A DNA stretch of 64,000 nucleotides from Desulfonauticus sp. (GTDB lineage Bacteria > Desulfobacterota > Desulfovibrionia > Desulfovibrionales > Desulfonatronovibrionaceae): positions 1 through 64,000 of the forward strand of contig JAUZRP010000043.1 of the NCBI GenBank assembly GCA_030950395.1. The letters are read 5' to 3'. The notes beneath the pieces were generated by a model, which saw nothing but the letters and a program-made list of their open reading frames with translations, searched no databases and was not told the origin of the DNA. A program made the translations under genes and the position numbers. Shown here piece after piece: positions 57,492 to 64,000 of the stretch (position 1 is its first letter; each line of letters opens with the position of its first letter).

Positions 57492-58436
57492 ATGCTTAGC
57501 GTGCAAAACCTGAGAGTAAAATTTACTTCCCCAAAAGTAGAAGTATTACGTGGTGTTAACCTCCAGATACACGCTCAAAATCGCGTTGCCCTAGTAGGCG
57601 AATCTGGTTGTGGCAAAAGCTTACTGGCCCTATCTATTTTAGGATTGCTACCTGCTGGTGCTCAAATTACAGGTGGAAGTATCTATTTTTATCAAACAGA
57701 TTTAGCCCAATTATCCGAGCAAGAATACATTGGCCTACGCGGGAAACAAATTGGCCTCATCTTTCAAGACCCAATGACAGCCCTAAATCCTGTGTTTACA
57801 GCAGGAGAGCAAGTAGCTGAAGTCTTGCGTTATCATCTTAAATTAAGTTCATCCAAGGCAAAAAGGGAAGTGCTTAACTTATTTCAAAAAATTGGTTTTA
57901 GAGAGCCAAAGCGAATTTACCACTCTTACCCTCACGAATTAAGTGGGGGGATGAGACAAAGAGTGCTTATTGCTCTTGCTGTGTGTTGTAAACCTAAACT
58001 TTTAATTGCAGATGAACCCACTACTGCTTTGGACGTCACCACTCAAGCCCAGGTTATTAAGCTGCTTACCTCTATTCAGCAAGAGCAAAAAAGTGCTCTT
58101 TTATTTATTTCTCACGATCTGAGTTTAGTCTCTGGTTTTTGCACATACATTTACGTAATGTATTTAGGAGAAATTGTGGAACAAGGTGTGCTGGGCACGG
58201 TGCTAAATAATCCTCTCCATCCTTACACTCAAGGGCTAATAGCGTCTATCCCTCTAATAGATCAGGATAAAAACTTACGCCCCATTCCTGGATTTATTCC
58301 TCCTCTAGACGAACTACCTCTGGGTTGTGTATTTCATCCTCGCTGTGCCCAAAAAATACCCATATGTGAAAAACAAGTTCCACCTTATATAAAAAAATCT
58401 TCCAGCCAAAGTGTCCGATGCTGGCTTTACAATTAA
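57492..58436 (+). CDS. oppD: Oligopeptide/dipeptide ABC transporter ATPase OppD
   Basis: ATPase of a peptide or nickel-type importer. Walker A is GESGCGKS (about residues 37-44), signature LSGGMRQRVLIALAV, Walker B LLIADEPTTALDV, and the H-loop FISHDLSL. The C-terminal oligopeptide-family tail has HPRCAQKIPICEKQ, cysteine-bearing. I moved the start from 57456 to ATG 57492, giving MLSVQNLRVKF and 314 residues. No clear ribosome-binding site precedes it. No permease or binding-protein gene is nearby, so substrate is unknown. Confidence 0.88.
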   Translation: MLSVQNLRVKFTSPKVEVLRGVNLQIHAQNRVALVGESGCGKSLLALSILGLLPAGAQITGGSIYFYQTDLAQLSEQEYIGLRGKQIGLIFQDPMTALNPVFTAGEQVAEVLRYHLKLSSSKAKREVLNLFQKIGFREPKRIYHSYPHELSGGMRQRVLIALAVCCKPKLLIADEPTTALDVTTQAQVIKLLTSIQQEQKSALLFISHDLSLVSGFCTYIYVMYLGEIVEQGVLGTVLNNPLHPYTQGLIASIPLIDQDKNLRPIPGFIPPLDELPLGCVFHPRCAQKIPICEKQVPPYIKKSSSQSVRCWLYN

Positions 58437-58443
58437 AAACAAC

Positions 58444-59367
58444 ATGTTAAAGCTAATTAAAATTAACAAAAGTTTTGAGCAAAAAAAAGGCCTAAATAAA
58501 CAAAAGATAAAGGTCTTAACTGACGTTTCTTTTGAGATAAAGCAAGGAGATGTGCTTGGTTTGGTGGGAGAATCTGGTAGTGGTAAAAGCACTCTAGGGA
58601 AAATAATCGTTGGGTTAGAGTCTCAAGATCAGGGCACTATTGTCTTTAGAGGTCAGGCGCTTAGCTCTCCCCGTAAAGCGCGACCTTTAGAGATGCAAAT
58701 GGTTTTTCAGGATCCACTGGCTTCGTTAAATCCAAGACATAAAATTCAAACCATCTTAGAAGAACCTCTAAAATTAAACACGAATTATAGCGAGTCTAAA
58801 AGAAAACAAATTGTAAAAAAATGGCTGGATATAGTAAAACTTCCCCAAGAAAGCCTAAATAGATATCCCCATCAATTTAGTGGCGGACAACGCCAACGTA
58901 TTGTACTTGCCAGAGCCTTTATTTTAGAACCTAAATTAGTGGTATTAGACGAACCTGTGTCTTCCTTAGATGTATCTATTCAAGCTCAATTATTAAAATT
59001 CCTCCAACACATTCAGCAGATTAAAAAGATGACTTATATTTTTATTTCTCACGATTTAGCAGTAGTAAAGTATCTGGCCAATAAAATTGCTATTATTTAC
59101 AAAGGACACATTGTAGAGCAAGGTCTGAGTTCTGAAATCTTCATTCACCCCAAACATCCGTATTCTCAAATGTTATTAGAAGCTGTTCCAAGGCTAGGAC
59201 GTCCAATCAAGACCTTTGGCTTTTCTCTGGATTCAAGTACACCCAAAGACTACCTGTGTCCTTTTGAAACGCATTGTAGGTACAGGGCCTACATATGTTC
59301 TCAAAAGCCACCACCCTGGCAAAAAATATCCCCAACTCACGGGTATGCCTGTCATAGGGGAGGTTAG
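58444..59367 (+). CDS. oppF: Oligopeptide/dipeptide ABC transporter ATPase OppF
   Basis: Second ATPase of the heterodimer. Walker A GESGSGKS (about residues 39-46), signature FSGGQRQRIVLARAF, Walker B LVVLDEPVSSLDV, and FISHDLAV. The C-terminal tail YLCPFETHCRYRAYICSQKP matches the OppF family. I moved the start from 58411 to the ATG at 58444 (MLKLIKINKSFEQK, 307 residues), 7 bp after the oppD stop. Operon with oppD; membrane parts are missing from the window. Confidence 0.87.
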   Translation: MLKLIKINKSFEQKKGLNKQKIKVLTDVSFEIKQGDVLGLVGESGSGKSTLGKIIVGLESQDQGTIVFRGQALSSPRKARPLEMQMVFQDPLASLNPRHKIQTILEEPLKLNTNYSESKRKQIVKKWLDIVKLPQESLNRYPHQFSGGQRQRIVLARAFILEPKLVVLDEPVSSLDVSIQAQLLKFLQHIQQIKKMTYIFISHDLAVVKYLANKIAIIYKGHIVEQGLSSEIFIHPKHPYSQMLLEAVPRLGRPIKTFGFSLDSSTPKDYLCPFETHCRYRAYICSQKPPPWQKISPTHGYACHRGG

Positions 59368-59432
59368 TTGATAGTGTATAGTTAAGTGAATAGGATAATA
59401 AATTGAAAATAAAAAAGGTTTTGGAGGAAAAA

Positions 59433-60824
59433 ATGACCGTTACAACTAGATTTGCCCCTAGCCCTACGGGTTATTTACACATTGGTGGAGCAAGAACTGC
59501 TTTGTTTAGTTGGTTATGGGCACGCAAAAACAAAGGTAAATTTGTTCTGCGTATAGAAGATACAGACGAACAGCGCTCTACGCCAGAAATGACGCAAGCA
59601 ATTTTAGACGCTATGGACTGGTTAGGTTTGGATTATGATCTTGGGCCTTACTTTCAAAGTCAGCGCAAAGAAATTTATCAAGAATATATTGAAAAATTGC
59701 TGGCTAGCGGTGCAGCCTATTATTGTGAGTGCACGCCTGAAGAAGTGGAAAAAATGCGAGAAGAGGCAAGGCAAAAAGGATTAAAACCCAAATACAACGG
59801 TAGGTGTAGAAATAAAAATCTTGGCCCCGGTCCAGGACGAGTGGTACGCCTAAAAGTACCTCTGACAGGGGAAACTTCTTTTGAGGATTTAGTAAAAGGA
59901 ACTATTAGCGTACGAAATGCAGAGCTAGACGACTTTATTTTACGCCGATCAGATGGCACTCCTACCTATAATCTGGCGGTGGTAGTAGATGACCTCACTA
60001 TGGGTATCACCCACATTATCAGGGGGGACGATCACGTCAACAACACCCCCAAACAAGTTTTAATTTATCAAGCCTTAAATGTTCCTTTACCTAAATTTGC
60101 CCACGTGCCTATGATCCTTGGGCCAGACAAGAAGAAATTATCCAAAAGGCACGGAGCTCTTTCTGTAATGATTTATAAAGAAATGGGTTTTTTGCCCGAA
60201 GCTCTGGTAAATTATCTGGTCAGATTAGGTTGGTCTTATGGAGATCAGGAGATATTCAGCAAAGAAGAATTAATTGAAAAGTTTTCCTTAGAAAATCTAA
60301 ATGCGTCAGCCAGTGTGTTTGATCTGGATAAATTGCTTTGGGTCAACAGTCATTATATAAAAAACAGCTCTGTAGAACAATTAGTGCCTCTGGTGAGTGA
60401 ATTTGTCCAAGAGCTGGGATATACCCCTGAAGCTGATTATCTGGCCAAAATTATTCCTTTGTATCAGCCCAGAGCCAAAACCCTAAAAGAAATGGCCGAG
60501 CAGATGCACTTTTTCTTCAAAACTACAGAAGAGTTGGATTATGACTTAAAGGCAGTAAAAAAATTCTTTACCCCAGAGGTTAAAGAACACCTACAGACAA
60601 TTTTAGGCCGTATGCAAGAAACTAAAGACTTCAGCCAAAAAGAATTGGAAAATCTTTTTGCAAAATACCTAGATGAAACAGGCATAAAATTTAAACTCAT
60701 TGCCCAACCCTTAAGAATTGCCATCACAGGTCAGACTTTTAGTCCAGGCTTATTTGAAACAATGGAAGTCTTGGGTAAAGAAAAAGTTATCAGTAGAATA
60801 CAAAGGGCCTTATCCCTGGAATAG
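59433..60824 (+). CDS. gltX: Glutamyl-tRNA synthetase
   Basis: Class I aminoacyl-tRNA synthetase; also supplies glutamyl-tRNA for the HemA/HemL route to heme. RFAPSPTGYLHIGGARTALF (HIGH motif) is at about residues 6-25 and KKLSKRHG (KMSKS motif) at about 243. The C-terminal tRNA-binding region is helical. I moved the start from 59403 to the ATG at 59433 (MTVTTRFAPSPTG), which has TTGGAGG upstream; 463 residues. Confidence 0.96.
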   Translation: MTVTTRFAPSPTGYLHIGGARTALFSWLWARKNKGKFVLRIEDTDEQRSTPEMTQAILDAMDWLGLDYDLGPYFQSQRKEIYQEYIEKLLASGAAYYCECTPEEVEKMREEARQKGLKPKYNGRCRNKNLGPGPGRVVRLKVPLTGETSFEDLVKGTISVRNAELDDFILRRSDGTPTYNLAVVVDDLTMGITHIIRGDDHVNNTPKQVLIYQALNVPLPKFAHVPMILGPDKKKLSKRHGALSVMIYKEMGFLPEALVNYLVRLGWSYGDQEIFSKEELIEKFSLENLNASASVFDLDKLLWVNSHYIKNSSVEQLVPLVSEFVQELGYTPEADYLAKIIPLYQPRAKTLKEMAEQMHFFFKTTEELDYDLKAVKKFFTPEVKEHLQTILGRMQETKDFSQKELENLFAKYLDETGIKFKLIAQPLRIAITGQTFSPGLFETMEVLGKEKVISRIQRALSLE

Positions 60825-60848
60825 AACGAAGGGTAGTATAGAGAGGAC

Positions 60849-60876
60849 GTAGGGGCAATTCAAAAATTGCCCCTAC
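60849..60876. repeat. REP-like 12-bp palindrome
   Basis: GTAGGGGCAATT (60849-60860), loop CAAA, then AATTGCCCCTAC (60865-60876), a perfect 12-bp stem. Same GTAGGGGCA...TGCCCCTAC form as the palindrome at 47976. It lies between gltX and queA and could serve as a terminator although no T-run follows. Confidence 0.7.
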
Positions 60877-60938
60877 AAATTAAAATTTTTCGCTCGGTCC
60901 AAGTAGTGGATGCAGTAAAATTTAAGTTAAGGCGAATT

Positions 60939-62024
60939 ATGAACATCCCCGAAATTTACAATTTAGACACTTATGACTTTGAGTTGCCAGAAGATCTAAT
61001 TGCTCAAAATCCAGTCCCCAACAGAGAGGGTTCAAGACTGCTTGTTTTAGACAGATACTCTGGGGAAATAACCACTACGACTTTTGCCAACATAAAAAAC
61101 TACCTGCCAGCCAATAGCCTACTGGTAGCTAACAACACCAAAGTCTTGCCTGCTCGTGTCTTGGGTAAGAAAGAAACCGGGGGCAAGGTAGAATTTTTAC
61201 TCCTTACTCCTTTTCCCCTGCTCAAACCCCAAAAACACGCTTCTGGTTGGTTTTGGGTACCAGTAGAAGGTTTAATCAAAGCCTCAAAAAGGCCCAAACC
61301 AGGCCAAAAAATAATATTCGGTCCTGACTTTTATTTAATTATTCAAGAAGAAAAAGAATTTGGACGGATAAAAGGGCTTCTTTTTTTTCAAAAAGAATTA
61401 AAAGAAAAATTTTTAAATTATGGGCACATGCCCCTTCCTCCTTATATCCAAAGACCAGATTCTCTTGAAGATAAAAAGCATTACCAAACAGTCTATGCGG
61501 CAGACGAAAAGCTGGGGGCAGTGGCCGCTCCAACAGCAGGCCTCCACTTTACCCCGAAGTTAATTCAAAATTTGACCAATGACGGGTTAGAATTCGAGTA
61601 CATCACTTTATTTGTCGGTTACGGCACATTTTCTCCCGTGCGCTCCCAAGACATTCGTGAACATAAAATGCATCCCGAGTACGTGGAAGTCAGTGTAAAA
61701 GCTGCCCACAAAATCTCCCAGGCCCAAAAACAAGGCAGACCTATTGTAGCCATAGGCACTACCACAGTAAGAACTCTGGAAGGCGTCCATGCACACTTAG
61801 GCAAGATTGCCCCTTTTAGCGGTCCTATAAATTTATTTATCTATCCTGGCTATAAATTTCAGATAATTGACCACTTAATTACTAATTTTCATCTGCCCAG
61901 ATCTTCTCTTTTTATGTTGGTTTCAGCCTTTGCAGGTCTTGACAAAGCCAAACAGGCCTATCAAACCGCAATACAACAAAAATTTCGTTTTTTTTCTTAT
62001 GGAGATGCTATGCTGATCTTATAA
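60939..62024 (+). CDS. queA: S-adenosylmethionine:tRNA ribosyltransferase-isomerase QueA
   Basis: Transfers the ribosyl part of SAM to preQ1 in tRNA to make epoxyqueuosine. YDFELPEDLIAQNPVPNREGSRLLVLDR (about residues 12-39), ANNTKVLPARVLG, the GAVAAPTAGLHFT segment and ALEG/TLEGVHA region are diagnostic, with YKFQIIDHLITNFHLPRSSLFMLVSAF near the end. I moved the start from 60867 to the ATG at 60939, since the extra 24 residues read through the repeat; 361 residues. No preQ1 riboswitch is evident upstream. Confidence 0.95.
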   Translation: MNIPEIYNLDTYDFELPEDLIAQNPVPNREGSRLLVLDRYSGEITTTTFANIKNYLPANSLLVANNTKVLPARVLGKKETGGKVEFLLLTPFPLLKPQKHASGWFWVPVEGLIKASKRPKPGQKIIFGPDFYLIIQEEKEFGRIKGLLFFQKELKEKFLNYGHMPLPPYIQRPDSLEDKKHYQTVYAADEKLGAVAAPTAGLHFTPKLIQNLTNDGLEFEYITLFVGYGTFSPVRSQDIREHKMHPEYVEVSVKAAHKISQAQKQGRPIVAIGTTTVRTLEGVHAHLGKIAPFSGPINLFIYPGYKFQIIDHLITNFHLPRSSLFMLVSAFAGLDKAKQAYQTAIQQKFRFFSYGDAMLIL

Positions 62025-62112
62025 ATTTGGGATAAAAGGATCAATTTAAACTTTACTATTCGCTATCAACTGTATTATTATTAGCCAATTTAAGGAGGAG
62101 GAATTAAAAAAA

Positions 62113-62346
62113 ATGGGAAGAGTGGAATTTTTGGAAAATTTATGCAAGGGATGTTTGTTGTGCACAGAAGTTTGTCCTAAAAAGATCATTGTCCAAGCAG
62201 ATAGATTTAATAAGCAGGGGTATAAAGTGGTAGAAATAAAGCCAGAAAACATGGATAAATGTATGGGTTGTGGTTTTTGCAGCCTGATTTGTCCTGATTC
62301 TGCCCTTGTGGTCTATAAAACTGTTCAAGAACAAGCCTGTGCCTAA
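62113..62346 (+). CDS. korD: Ferredoxin-type subunit of 2-oxoacid:ferredoxin oxidoreductase (KorD)
   Basis: A 77-residue protein with two [4Fe-4S] motifs, CKGCLLCTEVCPKK (about residues 12-25) and CMGCGFCSLICPDS (about 48-61). It carries electrons from the TPP centre to ferredoxin. GGAGGAGG precedes the ATG. It leads korA-korB, but 236 bp apart, unusually far. Confidence 0.9.
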   Translation: MGRVEFLENLCKGCLLCTEVCPKKIIVQADRFNKQGYKVVEIKPENMDKCMGCGFCSLICPDSALVVYKTVQEQACA

Positions 62347-62523
62347 TTAGATCGATGGCCCAAAAAATTGTTCATATAAGCTGACGAAATGCTCGAACTG
62401 ATTGGGTACACTCAAAAAGCTAAAATTTACCAAATCGTGTTGTTTAATCAGTTATGGCTGTAAAAAAATTGCATTTTATCGACTTTTTCTGTGGCGTTAT
62501 TGGGTGTGCCTAATAAATAGGCT

Positions 62524-62552
62524 TTGACTTTTTTCGCTTTCAGGTGTTAAAT
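62524..62552 (+). promoter_or_regulatory. Candidate internal promoter for korAB
   Basis: TTGACT (62524-62529), 17 bp, then TTAAAT (62547-62552), 31 bp before the korA ATG. The same -10 and spacing occur at the tRNA-Leu and cytochrome c3 promoters. The 236-bp korD-korA gap holds no other clear feature. Confidence 0.5.
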
Positions 62553-62582
62553 TTTGAACTTAGAACATTTAGGAGACAAGCT

Positions 62583-63638
62583 ATGACAAAGCGTATGTTT
62601 GTAAAGGGGAACGAAGCTGTTTGTTGGGGGGCTTTAGCCGCTCAGTGCAAATGTTATTTTGGCTATCCCATTACTCCTCAAAATGATATCCCCGAATTTA
62701 TGTCCAAAGAACTGCCCAAACGAGGAGGAGTATTCGTCCAGGCAGAAAGTGAAATAGCAGCTGCCAATATGCTCTTAGGAGCTGTAGCCAGTGGAGTTAG
62801 AGCCATGACTTCTTCTTCTAGTCCAGGGATTTCTTTAAAACAAGAAGCTATTTCTTATATGGCAGGAAGTGAATTGCCCGGAGTTATTGTGAACATGAAC
62901 AGAGGAGGTCCAGGGCTAGGTGACATTGGTCCTTCTCAAGGAGATTACTTTCAAGCCACCAAAGGAGGAGGACATGGGGATTATAGACTTCTAGTCTTAG
63001 CCCCAGGCACTGTGCAAGAAGCCTATGATCTTACTATTGAGGCCTTTAACCTGGCTTTTAAGTATAGAAATCCAGTTATGATCTTAGGAGATGCCATTTT
63101 GGGACAGATGAAAGAGCCCATTACACCTAAAGATCCCGTAATAGACGATAGTGAGGTCCATAACTGGTGTTTAGATGGCGCTCAAAACAGACCTTCTCGC
63201 ATTATCAAGTCTCTCTATTTAGAAGACGGAGCTCTGGCCGCGCATAATTTAAAATTAGCCAAAAAGTACGAACAAATGGCTCAAGAAGAAGTGCGTTTTG
63301 AAGAGTTTCTTACCAACGATGCGGAGTTAATCGTTGTGGCTTATGGATCTATTGGTAGGATCGTCAAAACCACCATCCGCAAATTAAGGCAAGCTGGGCA
63401 TAAAGTTGGCTTGTTAAGGCCTATTAGCTTGTTTCCTTTTCCCAAGGAGATTCTTTTATCTCTAGCTAAAGCAGGCAAGAAATTTTTAACCATAGAGCAC
63501 AATCTGGGACAAATGGTGGAAGACGTGCAATTGGCTATTTGTAAGTTTGCTACTACAGATTTTTACGGTCATTTACCCGGCAACTTGCCCACTCCTAATG
63601 ATTTTGAACAACCTATTTTAAACAGCTTGGAGAAATAA
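62583..63638 (+). CDS. korA: 2-oxoacid:ferredoxin oxidoreductase subunit alpha (KorA)
   Basis: The pyrimidine-binding and gamma-fused alpha chain of a 2-oxoglutarate-type ferredoxin oxidoreductase. KGNEAVCWGALAAQCKCYFGYPITPQND opens it, with the conserved ESEIAAANMLLGAVASG and TSSSSPGISLKQEAISYMAGSELP. GDYFQATKGGGHGDYR and the C-terminal GSIGRIVKTTIRKLR and EHNLGQM fit. I moved the start from 62544 to the ATG at 62583 (MTKRMFVKGNEAV, 351 residues), which has GGAG upstream. Kor versus branched-chain-type (Vor) cannot be settled by sequence alone. Confidence 0.9.
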   Translation: MTKRMFVKGNEAVCWGALAAQCKCYFGYPITPQNDIPEFMSKELPKRGGVFVQAESEIAAANMLLGAVASGVRAMTSSSSPGISLKQEAISYMAGSELPGVIVNMNRGGPGLGDIGPSQGDYFQATKGGGHGDYRLLVLAPGTVQEAYDLTIEAFNLAFKYRNPVMILGDAILGQMKEPITPKDPVIDDSEVHNWCLDGAQNRPSRIIKSLYLEDGALAAHNLKLAKKYEQMAQEEVRFEEFLTNDAELIVVAYGSIGRIVKTTIRKLRQAGHKVGLLRPISLFPFPKEILLSLAKAGKKFLTIEHNLGQMVEDVQLAICKFATTDFYGHLPGNLPTPNDFEQPILNSLEK

Positions 63639-63640
63639 CT

Positions 63641-64000
63641 ATGAAAGAAAAAATCGTATTCCCTAAGCCAAAAGTTTTGGCAGACAGCCCCATGCACTAC
63701 TGTCCTGGCTGCCAACATGGCACGGCCCATAAATTAGTTGCCCAGACTCTAGAAGAGCTAAACCTAGTAGAAAAAAGCATTTGTATAGGATCTATTGGAT
63801 GCTCTGTTTTTATCTACAATTATCTATTAGTAGATACTGTGGAGGCCCCTCATGGACGGGCTCCAGCTGTGGCTACAGGAGTAAAAAGGGCTAAACCAGA
63901 CAAAATAGTCTTTACCTATCAAGGAGATGGAGATCTGGCATCTATTGGTCTGGCAGAAATAGTGCATTGTGCCAATAGAGGTGAACTGGTCACTGTAATA
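63641..64000 (+). CDS. korB: 2-oxoacid:ferredoxin oxidoreductase subunit beta (KorB), truncated by window end
   Basis: Not in the ORF track because it runs off the end. The ATG lies 2 bp after the korA stop, with a GGAG site. The translation reads MKEKIVFPKPKVLADSP then MHYCPGCQHGTAHKLVAQ, and later GSIGCSVF and QGDGDLASIGLAEIVHCANR. CxGCxHG and GDGDLASIG are the TPP-binding signatures of the beta subunit. About 120 residues are visible of an expected 250-300. Confidence 0.9.
   Translation, partial: MKEKIVFPKPKVLADSPMHYCPGCQHGTAHKLVAQTLEELNLVEKSICIGSIGCSVFIYNYLLVDTVEAPHGRAPAVATGVKRAKPDKIVFTYQGDGDLASIGLAEIVHCANRGELVTVI

Noticed and set aside
60825-60938. preQ1 riboswitch or longer N-terminus upstream of queA
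   Set aside because: The segment holds a REP-like palindrome and no recognisable aptamer; the extended ORF start reads through the repeat.

Overview
This is a compact, AT-rich bacterial chromosome segment, most likely from a sulfate-reducing member of Desulfobacterota, order Desulfovibrionales. That placement is inferred from combined markers: a tetraheme cytochrome c3, a siroheme decarboxylase (alternative heme route) beside hemL, futalosine-pathway menaquinone genes, TrmD fused to a second SPOUT-type methyltransferase domain, a PurS-PurL fusion, ferredoxin-dependent 2-oxoacid oxidoreductase (Kor) genes, and a mannose-family PTS IID gene next to HPr and enzyme I. The low GC suggests a Desulfonauticus/Desulfothermus-like relative of Desulfovibrio, but the genus is a guess.

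Layout. 1-0.6 kb: the 3' end of an ATPase gene, then a mosaic intergenic repeat. 0.6-7 kb (minus): proteostasis block tRNA-Leu(UAG)-tig-clpP-clpX-lon. 7-18 kb (minus): a tightly packed run of nucleotide-sugar dehydrogenase, mqnB, mqnD, polyprenyl diphosphate synthase, an HDOD-PAS-GGDEF signalling protein, purL and a YcaO protein. 18-23 kb: DUF2065 membrane protein, menG with a small upstream ORF, an acidic coiled-coil protein, cytochrome c3, hemL and siroheme decarboxylase. 23-27 kb: serS and CIRCE-controlled groES-groEL. 27-35 kb: metallo-beta-lactamase protein, an unknown, an RdgC-like protein, an FAD/Fe-S oxidoreductase, and a flagellar group (fliJ, MotE-like, FliD-like) with truA. 35-38.6 kb: smpB, ptsI, ptsH and an IID gene. 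38.8-45 kb: translation operon ffh-rpsP-khpA-rimM-trmD-rplS-rnhB-yraN-rsmI. 45-47 kb: purA-holB. 47.3-48.3 kb: a gene graveyard (frameshifted Rpn-family gene, decayed DUF2281 antitoxin, REP-like palindromes, a 32-bp tandem repeat). 48.3-55 kb: phosphate regulon pstS-pstC-pstA-phoB-phoR-pstB-phoU with a Pho box. 55-62 kb: yjbQ, trmFO, oppD-oppF, gltX, queA. 62-64 kb: korD-korA-korB, cut by the window end.

How the genes fit together. Most are housekeeping genes, but they describe an anaerobic respirer. Menaquinone (mqnB, mqnD, prenyl synthase, menG), heme made from siroheme, cytochrome c3, a ferredoxin-linked 2-oxoacid oxidoreductase and a multi-cluster Fe-S flavoprotein together indicate electron transfer through quinones, multiheme cytochromes and ferredoxin. 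The sugar PTS appears vestigial or regulatory within what is visible.

I found no convincing new multi-gene system. The most interesting signals are the HDOD-GGDEF gene translationally coupled inside the menaquinone run, the mosaic intergenic repeats, the decayed Rpn/antitoxin locus, the phoBR genes inserted inside pst with terminators between the pst genes, a recurring TTGACA-17-TTAAAT promoter form, and orphan components (IID, OppDF).
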